From Eutreptiella sp. 'Long Island Sound 2002' (taxonomy: Eukaryota; Euglenozoa; Euglenophyceae; Eutreptiales; Eutreptiaceae), in NCBI GenBank assembly GCA_964036045.1, contig OZ038384.1:55153355-55217354 (forward strand): 64,000 nucleotides of DNA. Direction: 5' to 3'. The notes beneath the pieces were generated by a model. It was given only the letters and a program-made list of their open reading frames with translations, had not been told where the DNA came from and ran no database searches. The translations under genes were made by a program, and so were the position numbers. Shown piece after piece: positions 35,225 to 45,900 of the stretch (positions are counted from its first letter, which is position 1; every line of letters starts with the position of its first letter).

Positions 35225-36262
35225 TGTTTTTAGTTTGAGAGCCCATGCACTCTGGTAGTCCTGTGACTAAAAGAGCTGGCAAAGTGTGGAGATACCACTA
35301 AGGCTACCACAAGAGGGGCAAGCGGTGGAGGTGTACACCATGGGACATAGCTACCCGTAACGGATAGTCGGACACACTTTGGAGGCGCACATCTGTATCC
35401 TACCATCATCAATCCTTCCCAAACAAGCCTATACTCAAGGCTTTGCAAAGAGCCCTGGGTTGATAGCAACAGAGTTGAGTTGCTTGTGAGTGGGGGCAGA
35501 TAGTTGAGCACACTTTTGAGGCCGAGATCTCTGTGCTGCTTTGAGCCACACTTTCAAAGCAAGATCCTGTAGTTATCCTATACGCGGGGCTTTATAGAGA
35601 GCCCCGGGTTCACAACAATTGAGCCAATTCCTTGTAAGTCGGGGCAGATGGTGCACATGTTGGATTCCAAATCTGTGTGTTGCTGTGAGGAGTCCTTCCA
35701 AAATAAGATCCTTCAGTTGTCCTATACCCGGGGCTTTGCAGAGAGCCCTGGGTTGATAAAAATCAATTGATTTCCCCGTGAGTTGGGGCGGATGGTTCAG
35801 CACACTTTAAGGACCCAAAGCTCTATGCCGTTGTGAGCAATCCTTACAAAAAACAGTCCTGTGGGTAGCCTATAACTGAGGCTTTGCAAAAATCTGCGGG
35901 TTGATAAAAACAAAGCTGAGTTACCCATGTGTCAGGGCGGATAATCAGCAACCCTTTAAGGACCGAGATATCTATGCTACTGTGAGCAATCCTTCCAAAA
36001 TAGGTTCTTGTGACCAGCCTATACTTGTGGCTTTCCAGGGAGCCTTGGGGTGATAAAAAGAAAGCCAATTTACCTGTGAGTCAAGGCAGATGGTGGAGCA
36101 CAGCTTGAGGACCAATACCTCTATGCAGCTGTGAGCAATCCTTGCAACACAAGTTCCTGTCATTAGCCTATACTTGGGGCTTGCCCAATCGCCGTTGGTT
36201 GCTAAAAACAAAGGTGAATTACTTGTTAGTTGGGGCGGATAGTTGAGCCCTCTTTTAACAGC
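35225..36262. repeat. ~148-bp satellite, about 6-7 copies
   Basis: Units begin near CCTATACYYGGGGCTTTGCA at about 35428, 35577, 35721, 35870, 36019 and 36168. Each contains AGAGCCCTGGGTTGATAAAAA, GGGGCGGATGGTT, and TCTATGCTGCTGTGAGCAAT-like words. Copies differ by 15-25 percent. Confidence 0.85.
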
Positions 36263-36269
36263 CTCTTGC

Positions 36270-37286
36270 CGAGACACCCATTGCACTATTTCCTTCCTCA
36301 AAGGACCGTACCACCATGAGTTTCTTGTTGACAACTACATTGTGTTGGTGAAGGGGGAGGTCTCCAAGCTTGGGGCTTAAGCTAGCATTTGTGACATCCC
36401 AACAGACCAATTCATGGTCCCAGCCTTCACCTTGAACTTCCCATTAACCCCCCCCTTTGGACAGCAAGGAGATGGACATTGCCCAGGCCAGCCTCTAGTG
36501 CACTTGCTGTTGTGTGCCGCCCAATAGGCCCTTTACTTGCCGCCAGCGCAAGTCTTATGGCCCAGTCACGGGCTCCCTAGGCTGACCCACTACACCTACA
36601 GTATGAGCATGTTGTTCCAACGGCAATGCTGCAAACCCCAAATCGTCTCCAACTTGAGACACTTTGGCAGCAAGAGGACCTACATCCGACTTTGGTGGAC
36701 TACTCCCTTAGCAACACTGAACTGCTGCCAAAAAAAACTATGCCATCTACTACTACAAAAGTGTTGCACACCAGCTGCACAAGGGTGCAAACAACCCCAC
36801 ATGCCCAATGCCATTTTAACCTTGGGCATGTATGCTGACGGCTACTAGCCGGGGGGCAATCCAAACATAAACACTAAGATAATCATTGATTTTGACAGAC
36901 TATGGTTCCCATTGTTTGGCTCCGTGCCAAGGTTCACAAATATGATAACTTGGTTGGAGTTGCCCAAAGTTGTTGATGGGTAGTGGGTACCCAAGCAGGG
37001 GGAGGCCCTACCGGTCCTACCCTCCTGTACATTTAGGCAACGTATGAAGTATGGTGGCAGGTAATACACCACAATACCCCATGCAAAGTTTGGTTGCCTC
37101 ACAGCAGAGCACCACCACTTGTGGTCCGAATGCAGACAAAAGGGGTGTGTGGCCTGGGTGTGCCCATTGATCAATAAGCATGGAATTGCAGACCTATTTT
37201 TGCACAAGGGGGAGCATGTGCATCGGGTGCCGTTGTCCCGAAAGTTTCAGGGTCTCTGTAACCTAGAAGATGTTTATGTCATATGA
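36270..37286 (+). CDS. Unrecognised UAR-containing reading frame
   Basis: One frame of about 335 codons ends at TGA 37284-37286. It contains five UAR codons (TAA 36378, TAG 36525, TAG 36846, TAG 36981, TAA 37062) and no internal TGA. The predicted protein is globular-looking: I-I-I-D-F-D-R-L-W-F-P, a C-rich central part (CC pairs near 36630-36780), and a C-terminal H-H-H-L-W-S-E-C / C-x3-C cluster that might bind metal. No family was recognised and the start is unclear, because the frame emerges from the satellite. Under the standard code it would be five short fragments. Confidence 0.5.
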
Positions 37287-37915
37287 TCAGTAGTGCACAA
37301 CACCAAAGGAGGAGCCTCTCAGGTTTTGGTGTCATTGCACGTATTGTACCAGAACTGTATAGGCATGAGTTGCTCAAGGAGATAGCTCATTTGGCTCGGA
37401 GGAATGATCCTAGGTCCCCACCCCCTAATAGCCAAGAGCACATGCGCCTTGTACGTGGCCGATTCCAAGCTGGACTAGAGGCGTGTATGGTTGCGGCCAA
37501 TGCAATGTGGCACAGAGCGTTCCAACACCTTTTGCAACATTTGTTGGATTTGCACTCGGCCGGACGTTGCACCATCTTTATGCATCTAGAAAGCAACTCT
37601 GTTACGTGCACCTTTGCAGGTGCCAAGCTTGGAATCGATGTGATTTGTGTGTGTTAGGCATGTGGCTCAAAGCGGGGCACATGGAAGTGGGTGCCAAGAG
37701 GTGGAAACTGTCCGCTAATGGGTTTGAAGAGCTAGTCAAAGTTTAAGTCATGTGCTGCCCGGCGTAAAGCACCGAAGAACAAGGGAACAGGTAAGGGAAA
37801 CACTCCCGCGGACACTATCGCGAATCCTAGGGTTTCTAAACATGCTTCAATTGCTATTGTACCCCCTTCTGGAGGGGAATACAATCGGCCTCCTTTCAAG
37901 ATCCTGAAGGGATGA
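37283..37915 (+). pseudogene. Unrecognised reading frame, possible continuation of the preceding one
   Basis: ATG 37283 overlaps the TGA of the preceding frame (ATGA). The first 124 codons are protein-like (helical, A/L/R-rich, then H-L-x-S-N). After TAG 37655 the same frame continues to TGA 37913-37915 with a Lys/Pro-rich tail. Another frame (37640-37746) reads equally well in the middle, so at least one frameshift is likely. No domain was recognised. Confidence 0.4.
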
Positions 37916-37937
37916 ACGTGCAAAGTGTGTTCAAGCC

Positions 37938-38329
37938 ATGAGGCAAGCAAGACTGTTGCACGTACCCATCCTTGATAGCAACATTGAGCATCAACTTCTT
38001 TGTCGCCCTACGAGTCGCATCAGCAGTAGCAGCAGCAGCAGCAGCAGCAGTAGCGGCAGTAGTGACAGTTGGAGTAGTCAAAGCCTTGCTCTTTGTGGTG
38101 AAGAAGAAGAAGAAGATGAGTTCATGTCCGGTGGCTCTACAATAAGTGCCGGAAGCTGGAATTCCTCCTCGTCTCATGACAGCCTAGAACCTCAACCCCA
38201 ACCCAAGCAGTATCGCCGTTGGGCCGTTCGTAGTCACCGAGCAGGGGTGGTGGATATTGACGCCATGTCAAGTGATGGATGTCCTGTAAAGATGCTGAGC
38301 AAAGGGGAGTACAACGTCACAGTTTGAGT
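37938..38329 (+). CDS. Ser-rich, acidic low-complexity protein
   Basis: A 129-residue frame from ATG 37938 to TGA 38325-38327. It has an (AGC)n-type Ser run (about residues 28-47) followed by an EEEEEDE acidic patch and a second Ser-rich stretch. The trinucleotide run at 38020-38055 is a CAG/AGC microsatellite. Function unknown; it could be an exon of a larger gene or an open frame over a microsatellite. Confidence 0.35.
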
Positions 38330-38337
38330 TCAGGACC

Positions 38338-38600
38338 ATGATCCATTGGCTTCTTTGCACCATGTCACTGCGTCGCTGCGGGACCACTTGGGTTCTTGAA
38401 GGTGTGTGGACAATATTTGCTTTAGATACATATAATAGACGCCCAGCCGTATGTATTACATTTTGGGTGTGGACCCATGATGCAGAGGTTGTGGGATTTG
38501 ACTTCCCCACCGTCTCGTGGTGTTAAAACAAGGATTGGGTATTCCTTATGCATTGGCATAGCCCCCTTTGTTTTCTTTTTTGTATGTGTCTTTGGTGAGG
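38338..38600 (+). CDS. Unrecognised frame, W/F-rich
   Basis: Frame 38338-38600 reads through TAA (38524-38526) and stops at TGA about 38597. Its centre (T-F-W-V-W-T-H-D, F-D-F-P) looks like protein. No family recognised; it may belong with the decayed coding frames just upstream. Confidence 0.3.
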
Positions 38601-38639
38601 TGAGGCATTGGGGTAACAGCATTGCCATCCTCCAATGCA

Positions 38640-38870
38640 CCAGACATTATTGGGAAAATGCTCGGAAGTTTTCAAAGTTTCTTTGAAAAACGCTCAGAAG
38701 TTTTGGCACCAAAATCGGCCCCAAAACGCAACGGATATCGCCAGGAAGGTTTGGTGAGAAATTGCCGGCAAGTTTTGAAAATCGCTTGGAAAAATGCTAG
38801 GAAGTTTTGGCAACCATGTTGGGCCTCAAAACGCAACTGATATCACTAGGAAAGTTCCATGGACCTTCTG
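38640..38870. repeat. Short tandem duplication, AAATGCTMGGAAGTTTT words
   Basis: The words GAAAATGCTCGGAAGTTTT and AAAACGCAACGGATATCGCCAGGAA recur about 125 bp apart with changes, giving roughly two copies. Confidence 0.6.
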
Positions 38871-39024
38871 GCCAACCGTCCCCGGGTAGCTTGGAACAAA
38901 TTTTGGTGCCAATTTCTCAAATGTGCATTGCGATGCGAGCCCCATTTGTTGAGCATTAGTGCTGCGCATTCTCATTTTCTTGCCATTTTTAACACTCTGT
39001 GCGTTCCAACTTAGTGCATCCTTT

Positions 39025-39350
39025 TTTGCACTGCCTCACTGCTTGGGGACAGTGGGTAGTGGAAGTCCTGCGGTACACTACCTCATTGCCGGGGGCAGTG
39101 GGTGGGTAGTGGAACTCCTTCTGTGCACTGCCTCAATGCCTGGGGGTAGCGGGCAGTGGAACTCCCTCTGTGCACTGCCTCATTGGGTGGGGGCATTGGG
39201 CAGTGGATCTTGTGCTGTACACTGCCTTGCTGCCGAGGGGCAGTGGGCAATGGAACTCTGGCACACTGCCTCAGTGCCCGGGGGGCAGTGGGCAGTGGAA
39301 CTCGTGATGTAAACTGCCTTACTGCTTGGGGGCAGTGGGCAGCACATGTG
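39025..39350. repeat. ~47-bp satellite, separate locus
   Basis: Seven or so copies of GGGCAGTGGGCAGTGGAACTC with CACTGCCTCATTGCC, less diverged than the 2.9-8.6 kb array and in the same orientation as its main block. Confidence 0.9.
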
Positions 39351-39571
39351 TCTGTTTGGCGTGGCCCGCGTGCAGCGGCCACAGGCTTGGTGGGACATTC
39401 CATTCCCCCGGCCTGTGGGCCCCACACTGTTTGGGGGCTGCTATCCCTTGCTGGTGCTCCATAGGCTGCGACCATGGGCCCGTTGGGACAATCCATCCCC
39501 TGGGCCTGTGGACCCTGCGCATTTTGGGGGTTGCTATCCCCCGATGGCACTCCATAGGCTGCAACCACAGG

Positions 39572-39735
39572 TGTGGTGTGGTGTGGTGTGGTGTGGTGTG
39601 GTGTGGTGTGGTGTGGTGTGGTGTGGTGTGGTGTGGTGTGGTGTGGTGTGGTGTGGTGTGGTGTGGTGTGGTGTGGTGTGGTGTGGTGTGGTGTGGTGTG
39701 GTGTGGTGTGGTTTGGTGTGGTGTGTGGTGTGTGG
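39572..39735. repeat. (GGTGT)n pentanucleotide microsatellite, long array
   Basis: About 30 almost perfect GGTGT units with one TTGGTGT interruption near 39712. It ends about 260 bp upstream of the J-domain gene start. Confidence 0.97.
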
Positions 39736-39995
39736 CTTAGGGTGCAGTTCGGTGCAGTCGGCGGCGGTGTTCTGTGGTGTGGCGTCATCTGTGACGTTGC
39801 ATAGCTCCCCGCTTTTTTGGCAGTCTGGACGGCCAGTCAACGTTGGCTGGGGTATGGACTTGGGTGTGGGGTGGCCAATGAAATGGCTCTAGGCGACTCT
39901 TGGTTTGACATGTGCTGACTACCCCGTCCCCGCCCTGGCACTGCAGGTTGGGAGGCTGCGCCATACATGAGTCAGCCAGGCTGAGTCCCGGAGCC

Positions 39996-42900
39996 ATGGA
40001 GCAGACCATTGACAAGTGCTTGTCCCCTCAGAAGACCTTCTATGAGATTCTGGGGGTGACTCCCTCGGTGCCCACGCAACACGTCACGAAGGCATACAGG
40101 TGTTGCACACTGCCATGGCCTCCACACACGCAATCCTCATGCCTGTCCCTTGAGCCCTGAAGGCTGCCACGCACACTGAGATACATCTCCTGCATATGTT
40201 GAAGGCATGTCAGCAGCACAATTGCAAATCCTGATCCAACATGTGCGGCAAACCAAACCAACACAAAGCCTCAGGCACACAGAAACACAAGAGCTATCAA
40301 GCCCAGCAGAACAAATGCATTGGAAAAGGGCGGTAATCCGTGGCAATTGATCAGTGGACAATCAAAAGGGATGATCAACTGATGGCTGTAGAAAAGTGTT
40401 GACGGCAACTGCTGGTCGGTTGGCGCTTTCCTGGGATTTCATGAATTCTCTCCTGCGGAGACATGCGCGTGCCCAGTGATGGACTCTCTGCAACTGGTCC
40501 ACAACACGTCCCACACCTGCGGAAATGCATACCTTGCTTCGAGTCAGAAGGCAGATCCGGTCCTCCCCGCACCATCACAATCGTTGGGGTGTTAGACATT
40601 GCCCAGAAAATAGCCGAAGTTGTGCGAAGTTTTGGGACGCCTCTGCTGCTGGGATTTGCCATGGGTGGGAGCTAAAATGCCCAATGCAGTGTCAGCAATT
40701 ACTGGCCCAGTTGGGGTTGCCACATGGGCACAACTGGCCAACCTGATGATGACAGAACCAGAACGCTGCTCCAGAATGCTTTCCATGTGCAGACGGCCGT
40801 TCAGGACGTCATATAACTCCTCTGTTACATGACTGGCCTTAGCCTTCTCAACGCCCCTCAGTCCAGCCCTCCAACCCCTACCTGTCCTGGGACTGTGCCC
40901 CATGACACGTTTGTGCAACACAGGCAGTTGGCTCTGCAATTGCACCCCGACAAGAATCCCTGCCCCCGGGCGCAGGATGCTTTTCGTCGCATCAAGAGAG
41001 CCTTTGAAGTGTTGAAGGATCCGCCAAAGAGAGCGGTGTATGATAGGTCTATGTGTTTGTTGCCAAACCGGGCAATGGCCTCCATGCTGTCCCTAGTGAC
41101 CGAGATGAATGGTAATACAGTTATGGAGAAAAATTATTAATGTCAAATTTCAAAGAGGTTGTTTTTTTATGTGTTTGCCGACCATGCTGGCTGAAATTGC
41201 TGCCTGCATTGGCTGCATTTCGGGTGTAGCTGCCATTTTCACCTGGGGAGGGGGGGTCACCAGTAGTCCTCCACAAAAATGCACAGCAGCAAGCCATACA
41301 CACTACACGTCATGCACAACTGCTGTATTGCACTAGGTTGGGCATTCATGTCCCATTGTCACAGGTTGTGGCACCTGTAGGTCACCCCTCACACCTCTTG
41401 GGACCCCATTTTGGGGTTCTACAATGGGGCACTTTGCTGGGTTGGATCCGTGGGGGGATAGATTGGATTGGGTTAGTGGGGGGCAGTCTGGGGGTCAGCC
41501 TTGGGGTCAGTCTCGGGCTAGGCCTTCCGCCGTCAATGCCTCTCTCCTCACCCGCCCACCTAGAGGTGATTCTCCTGGCTATTAGTGCCTAGACTCACAT
41601 CAACAATGTGTGCCTCTGTTTCTGCACCTCGTGAAATTAGTTCCTATAACAGAGGTCTCTGCCTCAAAATGTACAACACTTTTTTCATTGGCACTTTCAA
41701 GAGTGCCGGGGCGTTGGACACTCCGAAAGGCGTAACGTTCCATGTGAAAACTCGACCATTAGGGCAAGAGTGGGATTGCTGTTGCATGCTCGCGCCAGTA
41801 TGCGCCATTACCAAGAGACCAGGTTCGCAAACAACTGACCACCACTGATGGGAGAAATTTTGCACAACCAAGAAGTTCCAGATCAGCAATCTTGTAGGTA
41901 CCTGGACCTTGGCGGGCCTCCGGTCTCCCCCCCAGCCCCACCCCTCGCCCCAAAATCCCATGCTTCCTCTCTCCTGTCGGTGACAATACCCGGGGCGTCC
42001 TTCCCCCTTAGCAGGGGGGGGGGGGGGGGGCTAAGTTGCTACCACTTGTGGGGCTGTTGTGTGCCCCACGACATCTGCACTTGATGTTGTAGGTAGCAAC
42101 ATTGTGTTCATTAGGGGGAAGGGCATGGACATTGTTGTGCCGTGGTTTTATACGCCGGTGGCGCTAGCTAGAACAACACTAGAACTAGAACGGCTGCGGG
42201 CGGTGGCTAGAGCAATGCTCGAATAAATTTTCCGAAACACGTTGCGCCAAGTAGTTGTCGTGCTTGCTCTTCAATTCCTTTCCCTCCCTGTACACCCCGC
42301 CATTTGCTATTCCCCTCGATCACAAGCCTCATCTGCTTCCATCTCTCGTCATGCGTCCCATGACGAAGTCTGGCAAGAAGGTCACCATCCACACTGGTGA
42401 ACAGCCACGTGTTGGTCGCATCGGGGTCGAGGTGGCGTGTTGACACAATGGATCCCCACGTTGGTGACAAGGCCCACGTGCGCCCCACCGAGTTCATCCC
42501 CCCCCCCCCCCACCAAAACCATTGCTAACACCTGGAGAGGAAACGGACACCCCCCCCGCTACCTTTTTGTGCTTGGGGCCGAAAAAACTTTAAGCTGGTC
42601 CAACTCATACAGTTCCACTGCCCCCTTCGCCTCATGCCCCCCTTGCCCCCCACATACACACCAAGTTCCTTTACACGAGCCTGTGACGCTCTAGCTTCCC
42701 CTTGTAAATCCTCGTATGGTCCCCACATCCATTTCCCGGGGCCCAGAATTTTTGCATGCACCTTGTGCAAACAAAACCGGAGAGTCGGAATGGGACTCTA
42801 CACGGGTTGGAGGAGGGGGGTGTCAAGGGAGGGGGTGTGTGGGCCCTGCATGGCTTTGGAGGAGCAAGGGTGGTTGTGGATATTCCCTGCCATCATGGTC

Positions 42901-45900
42901 CGAGGAGGTCGGAGCCAGTGGGTGAGAAGGGCCAGGTGTCCGGGGTAGGGGCCCTCTTCCTTCTCCTTCTTATTCTCCTTCTTCTTTTCTTTCTCCTCCT
43001 TGACCTCCTCCTTCACCCCGCTTGATGCAAGTCTTGAATCCCTTCTTCCATCTTCTCAATCCTCTTCTAGACGCACCATACCCTGCTCTTGTAGTCCATG
43101 TCCTTTCTCCCACACTTGCGCACTCTTTTCACTGCCTCCTCATCGTTCTCGACCCCCCGCTACCCTCCCTCTGCTACCCCTCCTCGGCCTTGCATCATTG
43201 CTCCCTCTTTGGTGCCCTAGTGGGGCGCTCAATGTATCGAAATCCCCTTAGCTCCAGTAGGTCATTCACCCCCTCTTCCCCTCCCTCCCCCTCCCCTCAG
43301 ACACCACCACCTCCATGCACGTCCTCTTCTTTTGGGACAAGGAGTGGGGGGCGGGGGGGCTGAAAGTTGTTGATTGGGGGCTTTCAGTGGGGACTTGGGG
43401 TAGTCGCAGCTGGTGTGCGACATACCCCAAGTGATCGTTGATGTTGCTGGTGCTGCGGCATCCACCTTAGCACTTGCATTTGTTGTGATAGAAGAAGGGC
43501 AAGTTTCTAGTTTTGTTCCACCGAGCGTGTTCTAGCAACGTTGTAGTGTGGTTCCAGGGAGCGTGGTAGGGGCTAGAACAGTGCTACAACACAGTGGCTA
43601 CAACGAGGCTACATCGCGATGCCAAAATACCCGAGCAATTAGCGCCTCTTTGCTTCGGGGGTCATTTTTTTCGGTGCCATGTTGGTTTAAGACAAACTAG
43701 TCAATAGAGGCAATACACACCCCCTCCGCAGCTCCATTGTGTCCCTACCCAAACACGGCTCCCGCTCTGGCCCCCCATGCCCAACTCAACTAGTGGCACA
43801 ATACACAAACAACCATGTCATGCAATTTTCTTGCGGCACCATTACCGTATGAATTGCACTTCATTTGTGCCCGGAGTTCCCATCCACCGTGTCCGCCTTG
43901 ATTAGACCCCGCCCTCTCCGGTTGCTAGGGGGATCACATGACGCGACACGCACGCACCGTGCGCGTGGCTCGAGACTCGGCCACTTCTCCCAACCAAGCA
44001 ACCGTGTTTCCCATCAAGGGCTTTCTTTCCACAGCGGCCATTTTAGTTGGGGGGGGATCTTAGGCCGCTCCGGGAAATCACCCTGCAAAAGTAGCGCCTT
44101 GGCGCACATACCCCTCCATATGCTCGTTGTGCCCATGCTTCAAGAAACGCTGGACATTTTCAGAAATGTACCCGCAAAACATGGCAACCCGAAAGGGCAC
44201 GATGCTTTGGAGCATAGCATCCACATTGTACTCAAGGATCAAAAGATACCATGAGGCGGTGCCATTAGTACAGTGGCGGAGGAAGTCCTACGCCACCGAA
44301 GGACACTAGGGGTTTTGGGGCTGGGTATGGACCACAGAGGGCCTCCAAGAGGATCCATATGTGGGAAATCCCTTTGTATTTTGTTGTGCCGGCCAAATGC
44401 CGGGGTTCCAAGCAATTTCTGGCCATGCGTCAAAAAGTTGACCGTGTGTTGGTTGTCCGGGCAATTTACCCCGTAAGCGCTCCATACCGTCCGCCCTCAG
44501 CTAGGAAGATTGGAAGTCTGGACGGGCGGATGCCTCCACTATTGTGGTCTAACGGTCATAAGCTGGCCTAGCTAAAGCCCAAGTGCCATGGTCAAGTCTC
44601 AGATGCACAAAAAAGAGCCCACCCTAGAGACCTAGATTAAAACCAATGTCTTAATTTTTATTTTTTCATACTTGAAAGGAATCATGTATTAGCCTTTGGA
44701 AATTAACATGTTAACCTCAATTTGGCTGATTTCGGCTCATTTGCATCCCTATTTCCACGTGCATACCATGTCTATCGGGGGTTCTTATGTGGTACATTGT
44801 TGCAAAATAGGATCGTAGAGGGGTTCCATTGCTATGTGGTTGGGTATGTAGGACATCGCCCCATCCCTAGACCCCCACCCCACCTCATGACTGCACTACA
44901 CACAGCAATTTCCCCTTGTGTAGCTCTTGTGATGCCTTTCCCTTAGGACATTCTTCTTGAGCCAAGCATGCCGCTTACGGGTTTGATTGGTGCGGTGACT
45001 CTGAGTTGGTATGTTGGTGTCTTTCTCCCCTTTAGCTCGGCCCCGATGAGCCGAGGCAATCCAAAAATCAAGTTAATAGCCAATTCATGGCTGCAAGAAG
45101 TTCCATTGGGTACACTAGCACACCTACCCTAGAACCACACAAGAACAGGTCACCTGTCGCAGAAGTGATGCAAAAGATCATCAACAAGCGCCAAGTCCAT
45201 TTGGGGGCCAAGATGGAGGAGCCCCAGTTGATCCTTGGTGGGGGGGGCAGCTTGGGACAGAGTCGGTCTTTGGCCGCGCCCAAATGCACTCAAGTGGGCT
45301 CCATATTAAATGAGGGGACATGGAACTCCCATAAGACGGTTGGGGAGGTGAAGGGTCATCCACGGTCCCTGGCGCACGACAACAATACACTACACGGCCC
45401 TCATTCTTCGCAAGATTTCTTTGCAGGATGTTGGGTGCCGTGTGACACCTATCTTGCGATTGCGTTGTGCGTGCCCTAGAGACCTAGATTAAAACCAATA
45501 TCTTAATTTTTCATTTTTCATATTTGAAACGGTTCATATTTGACCTCTTAAAGTTGACATGTTAACCTCAATTTGGGTCGGCAAAAATTAAGATTTTTTG
45601 TTTTGATCAGGACTCTAGGGTAGGCTCAGGGCAAGCGCACGATTGGTGCCATACACCCAATATTGTGCAAACAAATGCTACCAAGGATGAAGGCCATGTA
45701 GTGTGCTGTCATCGCGCGCAACGGACCGGGGGTGACCCTTCCCCTCCCAAACTGTCTTTTGATAGTTCCATGTCCCCTCACTTAATATGGAGCCCAATTA
45801 GGTCATTTGGGCACCCCCAATGACCCTCTCTATTCCAAGCCCCCCCCCCCCCCCCAAGGATCATCTGGGGCTCCTCCATCTTGGCCCCTCACTGGACTTG

